Assembly: GCA_016223085.1 (NCBI GenBank)
Contig: JACRPS010000011.1
Coordinates: forward strand, 1-64,000
Source: Chloroflexota bacterium
Lineage (GTDB): Bacteria; Chloroflexota; Anaerolineae; Aggregatilineales; Phototrophicaceae
Direction of reading: 5' to 3'
Length of the DNA stretch: 64,000 nt
This document shows, piece by piece, positions 8,522-16,805 of this stretch. Every line of letters begins with the position of its first letter. Positions within the stretch are counted from its first letter, which is position 1. The notes below the pieces were generated by a model. It was not told the origin of the DNA. It searched no databases and was given only the letters and a program-made list of their open reading frames with translations. A program made the position numbers and the translations under genes.

Positions 8522-8980
8522 TTACAGTGCCGAGCCATCCCCTTCTGCCGTTCCGATCAACTGCGCTTCCGCCAGCACATGGCCGTCCATCGCCGCGAAC
8601 ACCGCCGCGCGGTCAGCCGTCGCGGGCAGGTCAAGCCGCGTGTTCAGCGCGAACAGCCGGAAGAAATAATGGTGCGTCCCCCGAAAATACTTCATACACG
8701 GGCCTTCGTAGCCATGCGTGCCGCCGTTGGCAATACCTTCAGTCGCACCGTCCGGCAGACCGTTTTCCGGGCAGCGTGTCGCCGTCACGGGAATATTGAA
8801 CACCAGCCAGTGAACCCAGGGGTTGGCGGGCGCGTCTACGTCCTCAAATGTCAGCACCAGACTTTCCGTGCCCGGTGGAATGTCGCGCCATTCCAGCGGC
8901 GGGTTGACGTTCGGACCGTAACAGGTGTACTTGATCGGAACGGGCTGCTGTTCCTGCAACGCGGGACTGCTGATCTGCAT
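8522..8980 (-). CDS. YbhB/YbcL-type PEBP (Raf kinase inhibitor-like) protein
   Basis: 152 residues, full length for the bacterial phosphatidylethanolamine-binding family. The ligand-pocket motifs are present: LTFEDVDAPANPWVHWLVF and GPCMKYFRGTHHYFFRLFAL. YTCYGPNVNPPLEW near the N-terminus is also typical. Its biochemical role in bacteria is not settled. It lies alone between the respiratory operon and the Liv transporter, with no hint from its neighbours. Confidence 0.93.
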   Translation of the reverse strand: MQISSPALQEQQPVPIKYTCYGPNVNPPLEWRDIPPGTESLVLTFEDVDAPANPWVHWLVFNIPVTATRCPENGLPDGATEGIANGGTHGYEGPCMKYFRGTHHYFFRLFALNTRLDLPATADRAAVFAAMDGHVLAEAQLIGTAEGDGSAL

Positions 8981-9076
8981 AAGACCTCTCTCAACAGTGA
9001 ACCAGGCTCATGCAGACAGTGTACGCGCAAAAACATCAGTAAATTGTTGGCGAGGGAATGCGGCGGCGGTTAATGA

Positions 9077-9090
9077 GACCCGCCCCTAGA
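9077..9090. repeat. Half-copy of a GTAGGG palindrome (degenerate)
   Basis: GACCCGCCCCTAG matches the right arm of the GGGTTT/GGGTCT-core class, but no left arm is present. It lies just after the livM stop (minus strand) and may be a decayed copy. Confidence 0.45.
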
Positions 9091-9099
9091 TGGATTCGG

Positions 9100-10203
9100 C
9101 TAATCTCCCGCGTTGGCCGCCCGCACTGTCGGCGCAGGCGCGCGCGCCGTACCGCGCCGCGACCGCCAGCGCGTCCATGTGCCCACAATGCCCTGCGGGA
9201 ACACCAGCACCACCACCACGAAGATAATGCCCAGAATCAGCGACCAGTTTTCGCCAATGTTAACGCTGGTCGTGCCGATGACAAATTCCCGGTTGAAAAT
9301 ACGCTCGCTCAGGTGCAGGCCAGCCGCGCCAATGATCGGCCCGCTGAACGTGCCCACGCCGCCAATGATCGTCATCAGCAGCGGGTCCACCGTGTAGGTC
9401 ACGCTCAGGATTTCCGGCCCGACCTTCCTGTTGAGGATGACGTGCAGCATCCCCGCGCCGGCAGCTATCATACCAGCCAGCGCGATTGCAAGCAGCTTGT
9501 ACGTCAGCGTATTATAGCCGATGGCCTGCGCCCGGTTTTCGTTCTCGCGGATGGCGAGTAGCACCTTGCCGGTTGGCGAATTCATCAGCCGCCGGATGAA
9601 CAGGAACGTGATGATGACCAGCAGCAGCGCCAGATAATAATAGGTCAGGCGGTTGCGGGTGGGGTTAATCAATTCCGGCATGTTCGCCAACGGGAAGCCA
9701 TCTTCCGCGTTCGTTACCGGCCAGCGCCCAATGTAAATGGCGACCATCTCCGCGATTGCCAGCGTGAAGATGGCAAAATACACCCCGCGCAGGCGCAGCG
9801 ACACCAGCCCCATCAGGAAGCCCAGCACGCCGCACACAACGACACCAATCACTGCCCCCAGCAGCAGCGCCGCTTCCGCGCCCAGACCGCTGCGTTCCAG
9901 CGCCAGCCCCATGATGTACCCACCCAGGCCAAAAAACAGCGCGTGGCCGAACGAGATCACGCCGGTGAAGCCGAAGATGAGGTTGTAACTCATCGCCAGG
10001 ATGGTCAGGATAAACACTTCGATAAACACGCTCTGCCAGAACACAGACTGCCCACGCGGGCGCCCATTGACGCCAAACGGGCTGTCGCCGGTCATCCAGC
10101 CGACGAGGTGCGGGAAAATAACGAGAAAAAACACAACGGCGAGATAGCCGATATTCGACTGTAGAGTACGCCGCCACAGCGGTTGAGTTTTCACGGCCTT
10201 CAC
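9100..10203 (-). CDS. livM: Branched-chain amino-acid-type ABC transporter permease LivM
   Basis: I start it at GTG 10203, which overlaps the livH stop as GTGA and follows AGGAAAGC; the longer frame to 10284 lies inside livH. 367 residues, with about ten membrane helices and the conserved EAA-like loop region GYNTLTYKLLAIALAGMIAAGAG. Together with LivH it forms the membrane channel of a Liv/HAAT-family importer. Such systems carry branched amino acids but also amides, urea and aromatic or short carboxylic acids. The neighbouring acyl-CoA ligases favour an acid substrate here (inference). Confidence 0.93.
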   Translation of the reverse strand: MKAVKTQPLWRRTLQSNIGYLAVVFFLVIFPHLVGWMTGDSPFGVNGRPRGQSVFWQSVFIEVFILTILAMSYNLIFGFTGVISFGHALFFGLGGYIMGLALERSGLGAEAALLLGAVIGVVVCGVLGFLMGLVSLRLRGVYFAIFTLAIAEMVAIYIGRWPVTNAEDGFPLANMPELINPTRNRLTYYYLALLLVIITFLFIRRLMNSPTGKVLLAIRENENRAQAIGYNTLTYKLLAIALAGMIAAGAGMLHVILNRKVGPEILSVTYTVDPLLMTIIGGVGTFSGPIIGAAGLHLSERIFNREFVIGTTSVNIGENWSLILGIIFVVVVLVFPQGIVGTWTRWRSRRGTARAPAPTVRAANAGD

Positions 10204-11198
10204 CTGCTTTCCTTGCCAAACAAACCGCTGGGACGCAGCAGCAATATAAGGATGAGCAGCAGCATCGGCGTCATGCTTGACCACACCGTTTGATTGAGAA
10301 ATTCGGCGGAAAACTTGGCGACAACCGCAACCGCCAGCCCAACCAGAAAGCTGCCGATAGCTGTGCCGGTGTAGCTGCCCAGCCCGCCCAGCACCACCAC
10401 CGCGATACCAGGCAGCAGGAAGGCATTGCCCATGCCCAGGTTCGCACCAAGGAACGGCGCGGCGATTGCGCCGCCGAAGGCCGCTACCGCGCAGCCCAGC
10501 GTGAACACCATCGTAAACACGGCGCGCACGTTGATGCCCAACGCGGACACCATTTCGCTGTCTTCGACGCCCGCGCGGATGATGATGCCGATGCGCGTCC
10601 TTTGCAGCAGTAGGCCGATCAGCACGATCAGCAGCGCGCCAACGGCGATCACCACCAGCCGGTACGTGCCAAACTGCCGCCCAAAGATTTCAAACTGGCT
10701 CTGGTGGATGCCAAACGAGGTGTTCGGATTCCAGCTATAGGCTTCCGTGCCCCAGATGGCCTTCAGCGCCTCGCCAAACACAATCGCCACGCCGAACGTC
10801 AGCACCAGTTGAAACACCGGGCGGGCATACAGCGGACGCAGCAGCACCCGTTCCAGGATGACCCCGAACAAAGCGCCCACGCCAGTCGCAACAATTACGC
10901 CTAGCGGGAAGCGCAAATTAGCATCAATACCTTGAAACATGTTGGAATGGAACAGCGCGAACGTGACGTATGCGCCGATCATAAAATACGCGCCCTGGGC
11001 GAAATTCAGAATATCCATCAGCCCGAACACAATCGAGAGGCCGGACGCGACCAGAAAATACAGTGCGCCCAGAAACAGCCCCGACAGCACGGTTGTGCCA
11101 AAGCTGCCCAGATCACCTGCCGAGGTGAGGAAGCTGAAGACCAGCAGCGCAGCCGTGAGGCCGACAATTAGAAGATACGTGTTCCGCGTGCGCGTCAT
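10200..11198 (-). CDS. livH: Branched-chain amino-acid-type ABC transporter permease LivH
   Basis: 332 residues, multi-helix membrane protein of the LivH family. Landmarks are ASGLSIVFGLMDILNFAQGAY near the N-terminus and RAGVEDSEMVSALGINV in the cytoplasmic loop that docks the ATPase. It overlaps livM by 4 nt and is separated from livF by 2 nt. Gene order on the minus strand is binding protein, livG, livF, livH, livM. Confidence 0.95.
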   Translation of the reverse strand: MTRTRNTYLLIVGLTAALLVFSFLTSAGDLGSFGTTVLSGLFLGALYFLVASGLSIVFGLMDILNFAQGAYFMIGAYVTFALFHSNMFQGIDANLRFPLGVIVATGVGALFGVILERVLLRPLYARPVFQLVLTFGVAIVFGEALKAIWGTEAYSWNPNTSFGIHQSQFEIFGRQFGTYRLVVIAVGALLIVLIGLLLQRTRIGIIIRAGVEDSEMVSALGINVRAVFTMVFTLGCAVAAFGGAIAAPFLGANLGMGNAFLLPGIAVVVLGGLGSYTGTAIGSFLVGLAVAVVAKFSAEFLNQTVWSSMTPMLLLILILLLRPSGLFGKESR

Positions 11199-11200
11199 GG

Positions 11201-11914
11201 TCAGGCCACCCCCAGGTACTTGTGAACCAGCGCCTCGTCGTGGCGCAGGTCCTGCATCGCGCCGGTGGCGACGCTCTGCCCGTCGTCAATAATTACGTAG
11301 CGGTCGGCCAGCAGGCTGGCAACACGGAAGTTCTGCTCCACCAGCAGCACCGTCGCCTGCGCCGCCAGTTTGCGAATCGCCGCAATCAGGTGTTCGATGA
11401 TGACCGGCGCTAACCCTTCGCTCGGCTCGTCAATCAGCAGCAGGCGGTTGTCCGGCACCAGTGCACGCGCGATTGCCAGCATCTGCTGCTGCCCGCCGGA
11501 CAGGTTGCCGCCGGGCAGGTGGTAAAACCGTTCGAGGTCGGGGAACAGTTCAAAAATAAACTCTGTCCGCCGTTCCAGATCACCACGCTGGCGCTGTGCG
11601 ATCACCAGATTTTCGCGCACGGACAGTTCCTTAAAAATGGCGCGGTGCTCCGGCACGTAACCGACGCCCATCTGCGCGATGGTGTATGGCCTGCGTCCTA
11701 CCAGCGACTGACCATCCAGCAGGATACTGCCCTGGCTCGGCGGCGTCAGCCCCATGATGCTCCGCAGCGTCGTTGTTTTGCCCGCGCCGTTGCGCCCCAG
11801 CAGCACGGTGATGCTGCCCTTCGGCACGGCCACACTGACTCCTTCCAGAATGTGAAACTGGCCGATGAAGGTGTGAATGGCCTGGACTTCGAGCACGTTA
11901 TTCCGGTCAGTCAC
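11201..11914 (-). CDS. livF: Liv-type ABC transporter ATP-binding protein LivF
   Basis: I start it at GTG 11914, one nt after the livG stop and preceded by GGAGG at good spacing; an upstream in-frame extension lies inside livG. 237 residues with Walker A GRNGAGKTTTLRS, signature LSGGQQQMLAIARAL and Walker B LLLIDEPSEGLAP. This is the second ATPase of the importer, pairing with LivG. Confidence 0.95.
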   Translation of the reverse strand: MTDRNNVLEVQAIHTFIGQFHILEGVSVAVPKGSITVLLGRNGAGKTTTLRSIMGLTPPSQGSILLDGQSLVGRRPYTIAQMGVGYVPEHRAIFKELSVRENLVIAQRQRGDLERRTEFIFELFPDLERFYHLPGGNLSGGQQQMLAIARALVPDNRLLLIDEPSEGLAPVIIEHLIAAIRKLAAQATVLLVEQNFRVASLLADRYVIIDDGQSVATGAMQDLRHDEALVHKYLGVA

Positions 11915-11915
11915 G

Positions 11916-12683
11916 TCAGCCCTCCACGTTATACAGCTCACCCAGGTAAACGCTCTGCACCGTCTTGTTGGCGCTGATCTCCGCCGGCGTGCCTTCCGCC
12001 AGCAGCTTGCCCAGGTTCATCACGGTAATCACATCGGAGGCACTCATAACCACATTCATATTGTGCTCAACCAGAACGATAGTTTTACCGCCACGCTGGC
12101 GAATACTGGCAATCGTCGCCATCAGTTCCGGCACCTGCTCCGACGCCATGCCTGCCGTCGGTTCGTCCAGCAGCAGCACTTCCGGGTCAGGCGCCAGCAA
12201 AATGGCTAACTCCAGCTTGCGTTTGCCACCGTGCGGCAGGATGTTGGCGGGCAACGCGGCCATGTCACGCAGGCCAACCAGTTCCAGCACTTCCAGCGCG
12301 CGGTGGGTGAAATCGGTGTAGGACTCGGCGCGCCGCCACAGCCGGAAGTTGATGTTACTCATGGCCTGCGCCGCCAACCGGACGTTTTCCAGCACGGTCA
12401 GATTTGGAAAGATGTTGGTGATCTGGAATGATCGCCCAATACCCAAATGCGCCCGCCGGTACAGTGGGGCGTGGGTGATGTCCTGCCCTTTATAAAATAC
12501 CTGCCCGTTGGTCGGCTTGTACAGCCCGGTGAGCAGATTAAAAAAGGTGGTTTTGCCCGCGCCGTTCGGGCCAATGATCGAATGAACGCTGCCCCGCGCC
12601 ACCTTCAGGCTCACATCGTCAACGGCCACCAACCCGCCGAACTGCTTCCGCAGGCGGCGCGCTTCCAAAATCGTTTCAATCAT
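11916..12683 (-). CDS. livG: Liv-type ABC transporter ATP-binding protein LivG
   Basis: 255 residues. Walker A GPNGAGKTTFFNLLTGLY, Walker B EVLLLDEPTAG and the LivG-specific Q-loop GIGRSFQITNIFPNLTVLENV are present. The signature motif is HGGKRKLELAILL in place of SGGQ, an altered but common form in LivG proteins. It is the first of the four cotranscribed transporter genes after the binding protein. Confidence 0.95.
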   Translation of the reverse strand: MIETILEARRLRKQFGGLVAVDDVSLKVARGSVHSIIGPNGAGKTTFFNLLTGLYKPTNGQVFYKGQDITHAPLYRRAHLGIGRSFQITNIFPNLTVLENVRLAAQAMSNINFRLWRRAESYTDFTHRALEVLELVGLRDMAALPANILPHGGKRKLELAILLAPDPEVLLLDEPTAGMASEQVPELMATIASIRQRGGKTIVLVEHNMNVVMSASDVITVMNLGKLLAEGTPAEISANKTVQSVYLGELYNVEG

Positions 12684-12702
12684 AAATCAAGCCTATTTAA
12701 CG

Positions 12703-12730
12703 GTAGGGGCACGGCATGCCGTGCCCCTGC
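12703..12730. repeat. GTAGGG palindrome, GGCATGCC-core class
   Basis: 28-bp inverted repeat, arms GTAGGGGCACGGCA and TGCCGTGCCCCTGC; one mismatch (TGC in place of TAC at the right end). It lies between the binding-protein gene and livG. Confidence 0.88.
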
Positions 12731-12754
12731 AAAATTTGTCAACCAATCTAAGTT

Positions 12755-14071
12755 CTACTGCGCCGGTGGCGGCGTGCAGGTGACGGCATCGCTCGACCGG
12801 TCTTCCGGCGCGAGGCACGGCGGCGCGATGTCCTCCGCCGACGCTTCGCCTACCAGCTCGTACTGCGGCAGTTTCATCGTCGTGCCGTTGCCCAGGTCCA
12901 CGTCCTCGATGCCCAGGTAACGAATCACGTACATCGGCGCGAGTGCCTGATGATCTTCTGGCCGAATCGTGTACGTGCCCTTCGGCCCTTCAAACGTCAT
13001 GCCTTCCAGCACCGGAATCAGCGCCTCTGGCGACGTGTCGCCTTCAGTCTGCTCCAGCGCCTGGTAGATGGCCTGCGCGCTGGCGAAAGCGCATTCGGTG
13101 AACAGGTCGGGCACATCGTTAAAGGCAGCAATGTGCTTTTCGGTCAGCCAGTCGTTCGCTTCCGTCTTGGGCAGCGTGTACTGGTAGACGATGTAACCCA
13201 CGCTGTTTTCCGGCAGCGGTGACGCCACAATCACATCATTGGAGTTCGTACCGCCGACGATGTTCATCTGTTCACCCACGCCCAGTTCCGCCGCCTGCTG
13301 ATATAGCGTCGCGCCACCCGCGCCCGCCCAGATCATCAGTACTGAGTCCGCGCCGGAGTCCAGTACCTGCTGCAAATACGGCGTGAAGTCGGTCGTATCG
13401 CTCGGCACGTAGATCGTTTCGCGCGGGAACTCAACACCCTTCGCGCCCAACGCAGCTTCAAACGCTGCCGCTGTGCCCTTGCCGAAAGCCGTATCCACCG
13501 CCAGAGTGACGTATTTCTGGCCGAACTGATCAGCAATCGTGGCATAGGTCAGTGCGTCCTGAATGGTATTGCGGCAGACGCGGAAGGTGTTGACGTTAAA
13601 TGTCCTGCCGGTCAGATCAGGCGTCGCCGCCGGACCGGCCAGCCACAGCACGTTGTAGTTGTCGGGCGCGATCAACGCCTGCACGGCGACTGCTGCGCCG
13701 GAGTTCGGCGTGCCGTAAAGGATTTCCACACCGTCGGACTCAATCGCTTCCCGCGCCATCGCCGTCGCGTTGTCGGCGTCATTGGCGGGGTTCTCGCTGC
13801 CGTAGTCCTTCACGATCACTTCCACCGGGCGGCCCGCTATCATCACATCCGCCAGCGCCGCGTCCACGCTGTCGTACTCGGCGGGGTCAATCCCGGCGGC
13901 ATACAGCAGCCCCAGTTTGAAACCATTTTCAGACTCGATGCCATACAGCGTCAGCCAGCCGGACTTATCCAGCAGCAGGCCGATGCGAATGGGTTCTTCC
14001 TGTGCGCTCGCCACGCCAACGGTCAGGAACAGGCTGAGAAGCAGCAGCACAAAGATGGATTTCCGAAACAT
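12755..14071 (-). CDS. Liv-type periplasmic substrate-binding protein
   Basis: I start it at ATG 14071, after AAGGAGTG; 438 residues. A signal peptide ends ASAQ with a signal-peptidase-I-like site and no lipobox. The rest is a type I periplasmic-binding fold (EPIRIGLLLDKSG, ADNATAMAREAI, FGKGTAAAFEAAL). It belongs to the Leu/Ile/Val-BP/ANF-receptor family, more like the ABC amide/urea/aromatic-acid binding proteins than LivJ. Two cysteines near the C-terminus (PPCLAP, VTCTPPP) could form a disulfide. It precedes livGFHM on the same strand and is the likely specificity subunit. Confidence 0.9.
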   Translation of the reverse strand: MFRKSIFVLLLLSLFLTVGVASAQEEPIRIGLLLDKSGWLTLYGIESENGFKLGLLYAAGIDPAEYDSVDAALADVMIAGRPVEVIVKDYGSENPANDADNATAMAREAIESDGVEILYGTPNSGAAVAVQALIAPDNYNVLWLAGPAATPDLTGRTFNVNTFRVCRNTIQDALTYATIADQFGQKYVTLAVDTAFGKGTAAAFEAALGAKGVEFPRETIYVPSDTTDFTPYLQQVLDSGADSVLMIWAGAGGATLYQQAAELGVGEQMNIVGGTNSNDVIVASPLPENSVGYIVYQYTLPKTEANDWLTEKHIAAFNDVPDLFTECAFASAQAIYQALEQTEGDTSPEALIPVLEGMTFEGPKGTYTIRPEDHQALAPMYVIRYLGIEDVDLGNGTTMKLPQYELVGEASAEDIAPPCLAPEDRSSDAVTCTPPPAQ

Positions 14072-14132
14072 GTAACACTCCTTAATTCGATGAAACACAA
14101 CTTATTAGCGGAAAACCCGCATACCTGCGGCC

Positions 14133-14161
14133 ATTCTACCACGCTGGAATCAAACGCCCAA
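14133..14161 (-). promoter_or_regulatory. Possible promoter of the Liv binding-protein operon
   Basis: Reading the minus strand: TTGGGC (14161-14156), 17-nt spacer, TAGAAT (14138-14133), about 60 nt before the start codon of the binding protein. The -35 box is weak. Confidence 0.3.
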
Positions 14162-14171
14162 TAAATTGGCG

Positions 14172-15710
14172 CTACCGGGCAGCAAATTGCTCACGCAGCT
14201 CGCGCTTGAGAATTTTGCCTGCCGCCGAAATCGGCAGTTCCGGCAATATCTCCACCGATTTAGGCACTTTGTACTTTGCCAGATTGGCCGCCAGATGCGC
14301 CAGCAGTTCATCGGGCGTTGCAGTCTGCCCCGGCTTCAGCACCACGCAGGCCTTACCCACTTCGCCCCAGGTAACGTCCGGCACGCCGATCACCGCGCAC
14401 TGGTGCACGGCAGGGTGGCGATACAACACCTGCTCAATCTCCACCGGGTACACGTTTTCGCCGCCGCTGATGAACATGTCCTTCTTGCGATCAACGATGA
14501 AGAAATAGCCCTCGTCGTCACACTTCGCCAGATCGCCGGTGTGGAACCAACCGTCATCATCCATCACGTCCGCGCTGGCCTGCGGATTGTTGTAATAGCC
14601 GGACGCGCGTGATGGCCCTTTCAGCACCAGTTCGCCGACCGCGCCGGGCGGAAGTGGTTGGTTGTTGTCATCCACGATACGCGCGTCTACAAAGAAGTTC
14701 GGCCTGCCGATGCTGCCCGCCTTCCGAATCGCGTCCTCTGCCGGCAGCGCGAAAATGCCCGGCCCGAACTCCGTCATACCGAAGCCCTGTTTGAAGCGCA
14801 TGCCCTTTTCATCGCGGAATTTCTCGACCAATGGCACGGGCAGCGCCGCGCCGCCGCTGGTGCAAAAGCGCAGGCTGGATAAATCCGCCTCGGTCCAGTT
14901 CGGCGCGGTGGTCAACATCTGGTACATCGTCGGCACGCCGCCGAAAAACGTGGCGCGGTAGGTTTGCAGCAGTTTCAGAACCTGCTCCGGGTCAAACCGG
15001 CGCGTCAGCACGACCGTCCCGCCCATAATGAGCAGCGGCAGCGTATACACAAACAGGCCGCCGGTGTGGAACATCGGGAACACGTTCACGGTTACGTCGC
15101 CGTGTGTGATGTCATGAATCACGGTATTGAGCGTGTTCCATGCGATCTGCCGATGGGTGATCTGCGCCGCTTTGGGCAGCCCGGTAGTGCCGCCAGTGAA
15201 CAGCAGGCACACGATGTCTTCTTCGGTCACGCTCTCGGTTACGACCGGCGCGGCAGATGCGGCTTGCAGCGCCGTTTCATAGTGTGCGCTGCCACCAACG
15301 GCGTCGCCTTCCAGATGCAGCCAGCAGTTCACAAAGCGCGCGTCCGCCTGCACCCGCGCGATCTTGTCCGCAAACTCGTGTGAGAAGATCATCACCTTGG
15401 GCTGCGTATCTTGTAAAAGGTGTTGCAGTTCGACTGGATGCAAGCGCCAGTTGAAACAGGTCAGCGTCGCGCCTAGCTTGCCGCAGGCGAAGAGCGCGTC
15501 GAGAAATTCCACGCCGTCATAGGCGAAAATGCCCACGCGGTCGCCCTGGCTCACGTCAGCCTCGTCGCGCAGCCAGTTCGCCAGCTTATTGGCACGCTCG
15601 TTCATCTGCCGGTAGGTGAATTTCCAGTGCGGCGTTTTGCCCGCGTCCACCACCGCCAGCGCGTCCGGCGAATACAGACACCGCCGCCCCATATAATCGC
15701 CGATGTACAT
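14172..15710 (-). CDS. Class I AMP-forming acyl-CoA ligase
   Basis: 512 residues of the ANL superfamily, forming an acyl-adenylate and then a CoA thioester. Motifs in order: ATP loop LLFTGGTTGLPKAA, GFGMTEFGP, hinge-side GWFHTGDLAK, and C-terminal ISAAGKILKREL with the catalytic Lys. It resembles medium/long-chain or aromatic acyl-CoA ligases; the acyl group cannot be read from sequence. ATG with GGAGG upstream. It lies directly upstream of the Liv binding protein, and a second ligase of the same length lies at 17924. Together they suggest uptake and CoA activation of a carboxylic acid. Confidence 0.9.
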   Translation of the reverse strand: MYIGDYMGRRCLYSPDALAVVDAGKTPHWKFTYRQMNERANKLANWLRDEADVSQGDRVGIFAYDGVEFLDALFACGKLGATLTCFNWRLHPVELQHLLQDTQPKVMIFSHEFADKIARVQADARFVNCWLHLEGDAVGGSAHYETALQAASAAPVVTESVTEEDIVCLLFTGGTTGLPKAAQITHRQIAWNTLNTVIHDITHGDVTVNVFPMFHTGGLFVYTLPLLIMGGTVVLTRRFDPEQVLKLLQTYRATFFGGVPTMYQMLTTAPNWTEADLSSLRFCTSGGAALPVPLVEKFRDEKGMRFKQGFGMTEFGPGIFALPAEDAIRKAGSIGRPNFFVDARIVDDNNQPLPPGAVGELVLKGPSRASGYYNNPQASADVMDDDGWFHTGDLAKCDDEGYFFIVDRKKDMFISGGENVYPVEIEQVLYRHPAVHQCAVIGVPDVTWGEVGKACVVLKPGQTATPDELLAHLAANLAKYKVPKSVEILPELPISAAGKILKRELREQFAAR

Positions 15711-15728
15711 AGGCTTTCCTCCGCATTT

Positions 15729-15756
15729 GTAGGGACACGCAATTGCGTGTCCCTAC
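15729..15756. repeat. GTAGGG palindrome, ACACG-core variant
   Basis: Perfect 28-bp inverted repeat with arms GTAGGGACACGCAA and TTGCGTGTCCCTAC. It lies between the KAS III-like gene at 15764 and the ligase start at 15710. Confidence 0.93.
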
Positions 15757-15763
15757 CTTCCGC

Positions 15764-16750
15764 TTACACCCACTCCAACGCTGCCGCGCCAAAGGCCGCG
15801 CCGCCGCCGCTACCGACAAATACGACCAGTTCCCCTGGCTGCGGCCCTTTGCCCTGAGCAATCGCGTCATCCAGCGCCATCGGCATACAGGCCGAGCCGG
15901 TGTAGCCCCACTTGTCCATGATGGTGTGCGTGTGGCCCAGCGTCAGGCCGAGGTCGTTCAGAACAAATTTGATGGTGTTGAGGTTAAGCTGCGTGAAGTA
16001 GATTTTGTTTATATCGCTCACCGGGCGGTTGATCTTCGCCATCAGGTCGCGCACGAGTTGCGGCCACGCCTTGTTGTTGGTATCCGGCGGGAAACGCTTC
16101 TGGAACTTCACAAACTGGCGCGGCGACTCGTCCGCACCGCCGGTTGGCTTCGCCGTGCCGCCCGTGAACACACCCATGTAATCGTGAAAACTGCCGTCCG
16201 CGATCAGCTTCGCGCCCAGAAAGCCGGGTTTATCGCCCGCGCGCAGCAGCACCGCGCCCGCGCCATCGGCAAACAGCGTGGCCGTGCGTTTGTCCGTCCA
16301 GTCCACGTAGCGCGTCATGCCATACGCGCCGATCACCAGAATATGATTGTAAGCCGTGTCCGTCGCAATGTATTTACTGCCGATGTCCAGCCCTGTCACC
16401 CAGGCGGCGCAGGCACAGTTCACGTCAAACGTACCGGCGTTGCGTGTGCCCAGCTTGTGCTGTACCACCGACGACGTGCCCGGCGACAGGTAATCCGGGG
16501 TATCGGTGGCGACAATCAGCAGGTCAACGTCAGCCGGAGTCAGCCCGGCTTTGTCCAGCGCGGCACGGGCGGCGTTCACCGCCAGATCGGACGTCACCTG
16601 ATCGTCCCCCATAATACGCCGTTCGCGGATGCCAACATTCTGCACCAGCCAATCACCAACGCGCTCACCCAACAAATGATCGAGTTCGTCGTTGGTCATC
16701 ACCCGGTCGGGCGCATACGAGCCGGTGCTGATAATTTGTGCGTAGCGCAT
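15764..16750 (-). CDS. KAS III-like thiolase-superfamily protein with altered active site
   Basis: 328 residues with the FabH/HMG-CoA-synthase fold layout: LIVATDTPDYLSPGTSSVVQ, FDVNCACAAW and the C-terminal FVGSGGGAAFGA. The nucleophile aligned to FabH Cys112 is Cys114. The His of PHQAN is replaced (YFTQLN) and the Asn of YGNTS is replaced (WGYTGSA). FabH uses both residues for decarboxylative condensation. The protein may therefore be an acyltransferase, or an enzyme with another mechanism, rather than a fatty-acid initiator. It lies between an acyl-CoA ligase and an alpha/beta hydrolase on the same strand. Confidence 0.8.
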   Translation of the reverse strand: MRYAQIISTGSYAPDRVMTNDELDHLLGERVGDWLVQNVGIRERRIMGDDQVTSDLAVNAARAALDKAGLTPADVDLLIVATDTPDYLSPGTSSVVQHKLGTRNAGTFDVNCACAAWVTGLDIGSKYIATDTAYNHILVIGAYGMTRYVDWTDKRTATLFADGAGAVLLRAGDKPGFLGAKLIADGSFHDYMGVFTGGTAKPTGGADESPRQFVKFQKRFPPDTNNKAWPQLVRDLMAKINRPVSDINKIYFTQLNLNTIKFVLNDLGLTLGHTHTIMDKWGYTGSACMPMALDDAIAQGKGPQPGELVVFVGSGGGAAFGAAALEWV

Positions 16751-16768
16751 TCGGTGTTTATCATTTCT

Positions 16769-16798
16769 GTAGGGGCGAGTTTATAAACCCGCCCCTAC
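16769..16798. repeat. GTAGGG palindrome, GGGTTT-core class
   Basis: 30-bp inverted repeat, arms GTAGGGGCGAGTTTA and TAAACCCGCCCCTAC with one mismatch. It lies between the hydrolase gene at 16806 and the KAS III-like start. Confidence 0.92.
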
Positions 16799-16805
16799 AA
16801 ATCCC

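Noticed and set aside
15743-16786. Open frame antisense to the KAS III-like gene
   Set aside because: No recognisable domain; it spans both flanking palindromes and is explained by the opposite-strand gene.
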